Origin: Flavobacterium sp. LHD-80
GTDB lineage: Bacteria > Bacteroidota > Bacteroidia > Flavobacteriales > Flavobacteriaceae
Assembly (NCBI RefSeq): GCF_030929605.1
Contig: NZ_JAVFVS010000004.1
Span: 434,001 to 498,000 of the forward strand
Direction of reading: 5' to 3'
DNA: 64,000 bases
The translations under genes and the position numbers were made by a program. The stretch's first letter is position 1. Every line of letters begins with the position of its first letter. Below are positions 58,837 to 64,000 of this stretch, one piece after another. The notes beneath the pieces were generated by a model. It was given only the letters and a program-made list of their open reading frames with translations, searched no databases and was not told the DNA's origin.

Positions 58837-59937
58837 TTACAATGCAATTGCGCCTTCTCCAATTTTGTCGCAAATGTACTGACGATTCTGACAAAATACA
58901 ACTAATTCGTCCTGAATAAATTGTAATACTTTTTCGCTAACGTTTTCGGGATAAAGCACATGCACATTTGCTCCGGCATCAAGCGTAAAACATACGGGAA
59001 TATTAGTTTCTGCTCTAAATCTCCAGATCGCATTGATGATTTGCAATGTATTAGGTTTCATTAAAATAAAATATGGCATTGAAGTCATCATCATCGCGTG
59101 CAAAGTCAAGGCTTCGCTTTCGACAACTTTAATGAATTCATCTAAATCTCCGTTTTCAAAAATGGAAATTAATTTATCTAAGTTTTCGTGTGCTTGAGCA
59201 AAACGTCTTTCGGCATACGGATGATTGTGCATTAAATCATGTCCAACTGTGCTTGAAACTTGTTTTTCGCCTTTATCAACTAATAAAATAGTATCCTGAT
59301 AATTCTTGAAATTTTCATGAATCGTGTACGGAAATTCAACTCCAAATAAATCGGTACTTCCTTTAATATTGGCTTGGCTTCCCCAAACAACAACATTTCC
59401 TTTTACACTTCTGCAAGCACTTCCTGAGCCTAAACGAGCCAGAAAAGATGCTTTTTGGTAAAAATAATCCTCCGTCATTTCTGGATTTAGCAATTTCTCC
59501 AAACTCATAAAATTCATTGCCAAAGCTGCCATTCCAGATGCCGAAGAAGCAATTCCAGAACTGTGCGGAAAAGTATTTTGGGTATCAATCGTAAAATGAT
59601 AGTCTTTCAAAAATGGAAGATAAACTTCAACTCTTTCTAAAAACTTCTGAATTTTTGGTTTGAAATCTTCTTTTGGTTTTCCTTCAAAAAGCAAATCAAA
59701 AGAAAAACCATTTGTCACATTGAGCGAAGTCGAAATGACTCTTTTATCAAAACCCAATTTAGTAATCGTTTTGCAATTATTCAAAGTAAAACTAACCGAA
59801 GGATTTGCCGGAATTTGATTGTCTTTTTTCCCCCAATATTTAACTAATGCGATATTGCTGGGAGCGCTCCATTCAAAATTTCCGTTTTCGACTGTTGAAG
59901 TATATGTATTTGGAATAAAATCAGCTGCTGTAAACAT
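58837..59937 (-). CDS. mvaD: Diphosphomevalonate decarboxylase
   Basis: 366 residues. Makes isopentenyl diphosphate from mevalonate diphosphate and ATP. Recognised by SAPSNIALVKYWGKKD near the N-terminus and the GHMP ATP motif PHSSGIASSASGMAAL, then LGSGSACRS and the C-terminal CFTLDAGANVHVL. Residues 68-76 (ISTSLNVTN) are encoded by an inserted repeat copy at 59710-59737 and look foreign to the family between ITKLGFDK and FSFDLLFEGKP. First gene of the isoprenoid operon; TATCTTTG at 59955-59962 is the likely -7 box. Confidence 0.95.
   Translation of the reverse strand: MFTAADFIPNTYTSTVENGNFEWSAPSNIALVKYWGKKDNQIPANPSVSFTLNNCKTITKLGFDKRVISTSLNVTNGFSFDLLFEGKPKEDFKPKIQKFLERVEVYLPFLKDYHFTIDTQNTFPHSSGIASSASGMAALAMNFMSLEKLLNPEMTEDYFYQKASFLARLGSGSACRSVKGNVVVWGSQANIKGSTDLFGVEFPYTIHENFKNYQDTILLVDKGEKQVSSTVGHDLMHNHPYAERRFAQAHENLDKLISIFENGDLDEFIKVVESEALTLHAMMMTSMPYFILMKPNTLQIINAIWRFRAETNIPVCFTLDAGANVHVLYPENVSEKVLQFIQDELVVFCQNRQYICDKIGEGAIAL
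59710..59737. repeat. Coding repeat inside mvaD
   Basis: 28 bp identical to 46916-46943 in the cyclase-family gene, same reading frame, giving ISTSLNVTN in both. Imperfect dyad with CATT/AATG ends and core GAGCGAAGTCGAA. Confidence 0.85.
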
Positions 59938-59978
59938 GAATTATAAAATTTTGGCAAAGATAGTTTTTAAATTTTTTC

Positions 59979-60050
59979 ACCATATAAGTTATATAAGAAA
60001 TTATAAGCAGGCTTTACTAAAATGAACTTATATAACTTATATGGTTTAAA
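59979..60050. repeat. Palindrome, ACCATATAAGTTATATAAG family
   Basis: ACCATATAAGTTATATAAG and the exact inverse CTTATATAACTTATATGGT, between divergent mvaD and tspO genes, so not a terminator of either. Confidence 0.8.
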
Positions 60051-60089
60051 CTTTTCTTTTGACTATTTTTGACTACAAAATTTGATAAA

Positions 60090-60566
60090 ATGAACAAGAT
60101 CGTAAAAATAGTTATTGCTTTAATCGTATGTTTATCAGTTGGCTATTCGGCAGGAATGGTTACAAAACCAAGTATTGAAACATGGTATGTAACACTTGAA
60201 AAACCCGTTTTTAATCCGCCAAATTGGATTTTTATGCCAGTTTGGACCTTACTTTACATTTTTATGGCTGTTGCTGCAGGATTAGTTTGGGATAAAATCA
60301 AAGAGCAAAATGAAGAAGTAAAAAAGGCTTTGGGCTTTTTTATAATTCAATTGACGTTAAATGCGATTTGGTCATATTTATTCTTCGGATTAAAAAATCC
60401 GATGTTGGCTTTGATAGAAATTGCACTTTTATGGTTGTTTATTTATGAAACTTATGTAAAGTTTGTCAAAATCAATAAAACGGCAGGTTATTTATTGATT
60501 CCATATTTAGCTTGGGTTGCATTTGCTGCTATTTTGAATGCTAGTATTTGGTGGTTGAATAAATAA
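60090..60566 (+). CDS. tspO: TspO/MBR-family protein
   Basis: 158 residues from the ATG at 60090. Five helices with the family marks ETWYVTLEKPVFNPPNWIFMPVWTLLYIFMA and LNAIWSYLFFGLKNP. TspO proteins bind porphyrins or sterol-like molecules in the membrane and are linked to stress and haem balance. TATTTTTG (60064-60071) is a likely -7 box. Divergent from mvaD. Confidence 0.92.
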   Translation: MNKIVKIVIALIVCLSVGYSAGMVTKPSIETWYVTLEKPVFNPPNWIFMPVWTLLYIFMAVAAGLVWDKIKEQNEEVKKALGFFIIQLTLNAIWSYLFFGLKNPMLALIEIALLWLFIYETYVKFVKINKTAGYLLIPYLAWVAFAAILNASIWWLNK

Positions 60567-60584
60567 GTTTTTTCAATTTTTAAT

Positions 60585-61295
60585 CTATTTTAGCTTCTTA
60601 AATTCTTCATTTTTAGCATAAAGAAAATCCATAATAGCCAAAACATTTGGATTTTCCAAAAGCATTTTCGATTTGGGATCTGAGTCGCAAAAATCAATAA
60701 AGAGTTCTTTTTCTTCGGGTTTTAGTTTTAGATTTTTGATAAAAAAATCGGGTGGACAATAAGCCAGTATTAGTTTCTTAAAACGATCGTCGTCAAGTTC
60801 AATTTTTTTGTTTTGTTTGCCTTTTAAGGGGAATGAAACTCGAAGAGCTTCTCTAATAGTATTATCACTAACTCCTGTATTCCAGGATAAATCTTTGGCA
60901 TTTTTACTAATCAATACATCTGCAACAGCATCAGCATCGAACTTAACTTTATCAAATTTGACTTTAGTTATGACAACTTCCTTCAATTCTTCGGGTTTCA
61001 GAATTGTATTCACGATTATATTATTCTGATTAATATTTTCCTGTGAAATTTTCAACCTTGAGAAAAAAGAATCCTTATAAAAAAAAATAAGACTGTCTTG
61101 CGCTTTTACCAAAATTGAAAATTGTCCCAATTCATTTGTTGTAGTGCTGATTTTAGTGGTCTTATTAATTACTTCCACTTTGTTAAGTGGTATATTCTCT
61201 GAAAGAACTTTTCCGTTTAAAACTTTTTCCGTTTGAGAAATACCAAGCTGATAAGTAAAGAAGGAAATTGTGGTAAGTAGTTTTACTTTCATCAA
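60585..61295 (-). CDS. Secreted CarboxypepD_reg-like protein, tandem paralogue 3
   Basis: 236 residues, signal peptide ending GISQ (residue 20). Residues about 25-110 form a carboxypeptidase-regulatory-like domain (KVLNGKVLSENIPLNKVEVINKTTKISTTTNELGQFSI). The C-terminal 45 residues (FFIKNLKLKPEEKELFIDFC, DPKSKMLLENPN, FLYAKNEEFKKLK) are shared with the next two genes; the middle varies. Unlike SusC-type receptors there is no plug or barrel. Gap to the next gene is 3 bp. Confidence 0.8.
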   Translation of the reverse strand: MMKVKLLTTISFFTYQLGISQTEKVLNGKVLSENIPLNKVEVINKTTKISTTTNELGQFSILVKAQDSLIFFYKDSFFSRLKISQENINQNNIIVNTILKPEELKEVVITKVKFDKVKFDADAVADVLISKNAKDLSWNTGVSDNTIREALRVSFPLKGKQNKKIELDDDRFKKLILAYCPPDFFIKNLKLKPEEKELFIDFCDSDPKSKMLLENPNVLAIMDFLYAKNEEFKKLK

Positions 61296-61298
61296 ACT

Positions 61299-62048
61299 TT
61301 AGTTTTTAATTTCGGTTTTCAGCTTTCTAAACTCATCATTTTTGGCATATAAAAATTCCATTGTTGCCAGAATATTTGGATTTCCTAAAAGTATAATAGA
61401 TTTTGGATCGGCATCACAAAATTGAATAAAGAGCTCTTTTTCCTCAGAATTCAATTTTAAATCTTTGACAAAAAAATCTTCAGAACAAGTTGTGGTAATT
61501 AATTTTCTGAAATCAATTTTTGGAGTTTCTTTTTTAGGCTCTTCGTCTTTTTTGAATAAGTTGTAAACTTGCTTGCCCAAATAAATGAAATCGATGTCTA
61601 AGGGGCTTCCCTTTACCTCATTAAAACCTTCAATTTTTAACCCTGGTCTTGATTTATGATCGTTTAGTTTTATTTGTTTTATATCTTCTTTACTGAGTGA
61701 AATTGAGGTAGTTTTCCTGTCTAAAATCACGACTTCATTTAATTCTTCCGCCTTCGGGATCATGTTTACAATAAGATTGTTGTTTTCAATTTCTTTTGCT
61801 GTAATTTTTAATCGTGTGAATAAATAATCTTTGGAGAAAAACAACAAGCTATCCTGTAATTTCACAGAAATCGAAAATTCGCCCAAAGTATTTGTTGTTG
61901 TACTTGTTTGAGCAGTTTTGTTAATGACTTCAATACCTTTGAGAATTAAGCTGTTTGAAACTACTTTCCCGTGAAGTGTTTTTTCGGTTTGAGAAATAGA
62001 GAGTTGGTAAGTGAAAAAGGAAATTGTGGTGAGTAATTTTACTTTCAT
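61299..62048 (-). CDS. Secreted CarboxypepD_reg-like protein, tandem paralogue 2
   Basis: 249 residues, signal peptide as in its neighbours (SISQ). Same plan: beta-sandwich regulatory-like domain (TLHGKVVSNSLILKGIEVIN), a variable middle with IKQIKLNDHKSRPGLKIEGF, then the shared tail FFVKDLKLNSEEKELFIQFC. 11 bp separate it from paralogue 1. Function unknown. Confidence 0.8.
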   Translation of the reverse strand: MKVKLLTTISFFTYQLSISQTEKTLHGKVVSNSLILKGIEVINKTAQTSTTTNTLGEFSISVKLQDSLLFFSKDYLFTRLKITAKEIENNNLIVNMIPKAEELNEVVILDRKTTSISLSKEDIKQIKLNDHKSRPGLKIEGFNEVKGSPLDIDFIYLGKQVYNLFKKDEEPKKETPKIDFRKLITTTCSEDFFVKDLKLNSEEKELFIQFCDADPKSIILLGNPNILATMEFLYAKNDEFRKLKTEIKN

Positions 62049-62059
62049 TTAATGAACTT

Positions 62060-62776
62060 TTAGTTTTTTATTCCGGAGTTTAACATCTTAAATTCTTTGC
62101 TTTTAGTGTGTAAAAAGTCCATAGTATAAAGTAGGTTTTTCTGTTCTACGAGAATTTTAGCCTTAGGATCGGCATCGCAGAATTGTAGAAATAGTTCTTT
62201 TTCGTCAGGATTTAATTTTAAGTCATTTGTAAAAAAATCCAACGGAACAGTTGCTTCTGCTAATTTTTTAAAGTCTAATTCTTGGAATTTATATCTAGCT
62301 TTTTTGTCTTTTTTTCTAAATAAACTAAAAATAGCCATTAAATCGGCGCCATTTGCAATAGTTCCGTCGTAGACGCCAGTAGACAATGGAGGTCTTGGTA
62401 CGATGATCGAGTTTTCGTCAGCAGGACCAACATGAGGAAATTTTATGTTTTTAATGACAACTTCATCCAGTTCTTCTGGTTTCAAAGTCATACTTACAAT
62501 AATATTGTTTTGATTTATAATTTCCAGAGAAACTCTTAATCTTTTGAAGAAATAATCTTTGGAGAAAAAAATCAAACTGTCTTTTGGACGAACTAGAATA
62601 GAAAATTCTCCCAATTCATTTGTTCTGGTACTGGTTTTTGCAGTTTTATTAATTACTTCAACATTTGGTATAGAAATGTTTTGAGAAAGGACTTTTCCAT
62701 TCAATAACTTTTCGGTTTGGGAAATGCCAAGTTGATAAGTGAAAATAGAAATTGTGGTAAGTAATTTTACTCTCAT
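62060..62776 (-). CDS. Secreted CarboxypepD_reg-like protein, tandem paralogue 1
   Basis: 238 residues, first gene of the tandem trio. Signal peptide ends GISQ; the regulatory-like domain reads LLNGKVLSQNISIPNVEVINK; the tail FFTNDLKLNPDEKELFLQFC is shared. The middle (about 115-165) with VGPADENSIIVPRPPL is unique. The first 20 residues differ from the other two at only a few positions, which points to recent duplication. Confidence 0.8.
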   Translation of the reverse strand: MRVKLLTTISIFTYQLGISQTEKLLNGKVLSQNISIPNVEVINKTAKTSTRTNELGEFSILVRPKDSLIFFSKDYFFKRLRVSLEIINQNNIIVSMTLKPEELDEVVIKNIKFPHVGPADENSIIVPRPPLSTGVYDGTIANGADLMAIFSLFRKKDKKARYKFQELDFKKLAEATVPLDFFTNDLKLNPDEKELFLQFCDADPKAKILVEQKNLLYTMDFLHTKSKEFKMLNSGIKN

Positions 62777-62922
62777 ACAGGATTAATTAGTTGAGAGTAA
62801 AATTATTAGAATAGTCTTAATGAAAACTTACGGAATCTGTAAATTCTTGTTAATTTGTTTTGTAGTCTCGGTCGCAGTTTTCAGTTTGCAGGACTGTGAC
62901 TAAAAACTGCGACTGAAAACTT

Positions 62923-63570
62923 TTACAAGATTTCGATTAATTCCGAAGCTTTATTGACAACGACTTTTGCACCGCTGTTTTTCAACTCTTCTTCGGTTCT
63001 ATAGCCCCAAGAAACGCCTACGGGAAACATATTGGCATTTACAGCTGTTTGCATATCAATATCAGAATCGCCTACAAAAAGAATTTCCTCAGGTTTCAAA
63101 TTCCAGTTTTTACTTATTTCAATGGCTTCAAACGGATTTGGCTTTTTTAATGCTTCTGTGCTTAAACCAACTGCAGTGTCAAAATAATCAGGAAATATTT
63201 CCGATGCTATTTTTTTAGTCAACTCATCAGCTTTGTTGGAAAAAACCGCTAATTTGATATTTTGTGAAGTCAAACTGTCTAATAATTCGACAATTCCGGT
63301 GTATGGTTTTGTTTTTAAAGTACAGATTTTTCGATATTCATTGACCATCAAATTGAAACAGATTTCAATTTGTTCTTCATTATTATTGGAAGAAGGCAAA
63401 GCTTTGCTGACTAAATTTCGTAAACCGCTCCCAATAAAATATTGATACGTTTCGTAAGTATGGGTTGGATAATTTAGACTTTGAAGAATGGTGTTCATTG
63501 CATCTGAAATATCGTGTAATGAGTCTACTAACGTCCCGTCTAAATCAAAAATAATTCCTTTAAATTTCAT
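62923..63570 (-). CDS. HAD-family phosphatase, phosphoglycolate phosphatase-like
   Basis: 215 residues. Motif I FDLDGTLVDS (nucleophile Asp), motif II LAVFSNK, motif III with Lys in LKKPNPFEA, motif IV VGDSDIDMQTA. The cap lies between motifs I and II. The pattern is that of Gph-type enzymes, which remove phosphate from 2-phosphoglycolate or similar. 4 bp downstream of the flavoprotein gene, so co-transcribed. Confidence 0.9.
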   Translation of the reverse strand: MKFKGIIFDLDGTLVDSLHDISDAMNTILQSLNYPTHTYETYQYFIGSGLRNLVSKALPSSNNNEEQIEICFNLMVNEYRKICTLKTKPYTGIVELLDSLTSQNIKLAVFSNKADELTKKIASEIFPDYFDTAVGLSTEALKKPNPFEAIEISKNWNLKPEEILFVGDSDIDMQTAVNANMFPVGVSWGYRTEEELKNSGAKVVVNKASELIEIL

Positions 63571-63574
63571 TTTA

Positions 63575-64000
63575 TTAAATATTATTGGCTAAAATAAACC
63601 CGCTTGTCCAGGCATTTTGAAAATTAAAACCTCCTGTAATTGCATCGATATTGACAATTTCTCCAGCAAAATAAAGGTTTTCATGAATTTTGCTTTCCAT
63701 TGTTTTAAAGTTGATTTCCTTTAAATCGATGCCGCCAGCGGTTACAAATTCTTCTTTAAAAGTACTTTTTCCGTTTACCTGAAATTTTGCTTTTGTAAGC
63801 TGAGAGGCTAAATTCTGTAAATGATTTTTAGATAAATCGGCCCATTTAGTTTCAGAATCAATTTCCGAAGCCAAAACCAAACTTTCCCATAAACGATTTG
63901 GAAAATCAAAAGGCGATTTTTTTGAAACGGCTTTTTTAGCATGTTCCTGTTTTAAGTCTTTTAGGATTTTTTCAGCATCTTCAGTATCAACATCATTTAA
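63575..64000 (-). CDS. FAD-dependent oxidoreductase, HI0933/BaiN family (partial)
   Basis: C-terminal 141 residues of a larger flavoprotein whose reading frame stays open to the window edge; the 5' part is outside. The family end is clear: VTAGGIDLKEINFKTMESKI, ENLYFAGEIVNIDAITGGFN, FQNAWTSGF, including the second FAD-binding GG and Asp. HI0933-like (BaiN/RdsA) proteins reduce unsaturated or hydroxylated compounds; their role in Bacteroidota is not established. Followed by the HAD gene after 4 bp. Confidence 0.9.
   Translation of the reverse strand, partial: LNDVDTEDAEKILKDLKQEHAKKAVSKKSPFDFPNRLWESLVLASEIDSETKWADLSKNHLQNLASQLTKAKFQVNGKSTFKEEFVTAGGIDLKEINFKTMESKIHENLYFAGEIVNIDAITGGFNFQNAWTSGFILANNI

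Overview
The window is a 64 kb chromosomal segment from a member of the Bacteroidota, almost certainly a Flavobacterium close to the F. johnsoniae group. The DNA is AT-rich. The recognisable promoters fit the Bacteroidota sigma-A pattern (TTG, about 19 bp, TAnnTTTG), most clearly before the tRNA genes. The gene content is typical flavobacterial: AsmA, DUF58, M56/BlaI, a TonB-dependent receptor with CarboxypepD_reg-like domain, a mevalonate pathway and ATP-dependent PEP carboxykinase. I see no prophage, transposase, integrase, CRISPR array or rRNA operon.

Layout. 0-5 kb: an ABC ATPase and membrane-fusion protein (operon continues off the left edge), divergent from an NtrC-type regulator and its histidine kinase. 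5-11 kb: housekeeping singletons (ATL protein, LysE-type exporter, TrmB, ammonium transporter, HPF, an orphan Vsr-like nuclease) and a lipoprotein with three copies of an HGQPGHRC motif. 11-18.5 kb: AsmA protein, thioredoxin, M1 aminopeptidase and DUF58 protein. 18.5-19.1 kb: two identical tRNA-Asp genes with matching promoters. 19.3-24.6 kb: AraC regulator plus a TolC/EmrA/EmrB-type tripartite efflux operon. 24.8-29.2 kb: HAD phosphatase, small secreted or lipoprotein genes, tRNA-Leu. 29.3-35.3 kb: M20 dipeptidase, then a BlaI/BlaR1-type locus whose probable operator lies before a MORN-like lipoprotein/DUF6624 operon. 35.4-44.8 kb: a saccharopine-dehydrogenase-family gene with an operator-like repeat pair, DUF423, pckA, phytase with its TonB-dependent receptor, and DUF4407. 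44.8-52.9 kb: PH-domain protein, YjbR, GNAT, cyclase-family protein, HemW, RuvC, a flippase-like protein with a glycosyltransferase, and small exported proteins. 52.9-60.6 kb: DUF456 protein, RluB, and an isoprenoid operon (MvaD, mevalonate-type kinase, DUF502, UbiA) that carries a toxin-antitoxin pair in its middle; TspO. 60.6-64 kb: three tandem paralogous secreted proteins, a phosphoglycolate-phosphatase-like HAD protein and a truncated flavoprotein.

Two kinds of structure stand out beyond the genes. First, the intergenic spaces are full of long imperfect palindromes from several families (arms built of short repeated words such as CGCAAAG, GCAGATT, CCACAGATT, ACCATATAAGT, GTTCAGT), sometimes nested inside one another. 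Second, one 28-bp repeat sits inside two unrelated coding sequences in the same reading frame and gives both proteins the peptide ISTSLNVTN, much like the coding palindromic elements known in Rickettsia. I consider this, and the BlaI-type operator pair at 31.5 kb, the best leads. All functional calls rest on motif recognition by eye; no database search was run.
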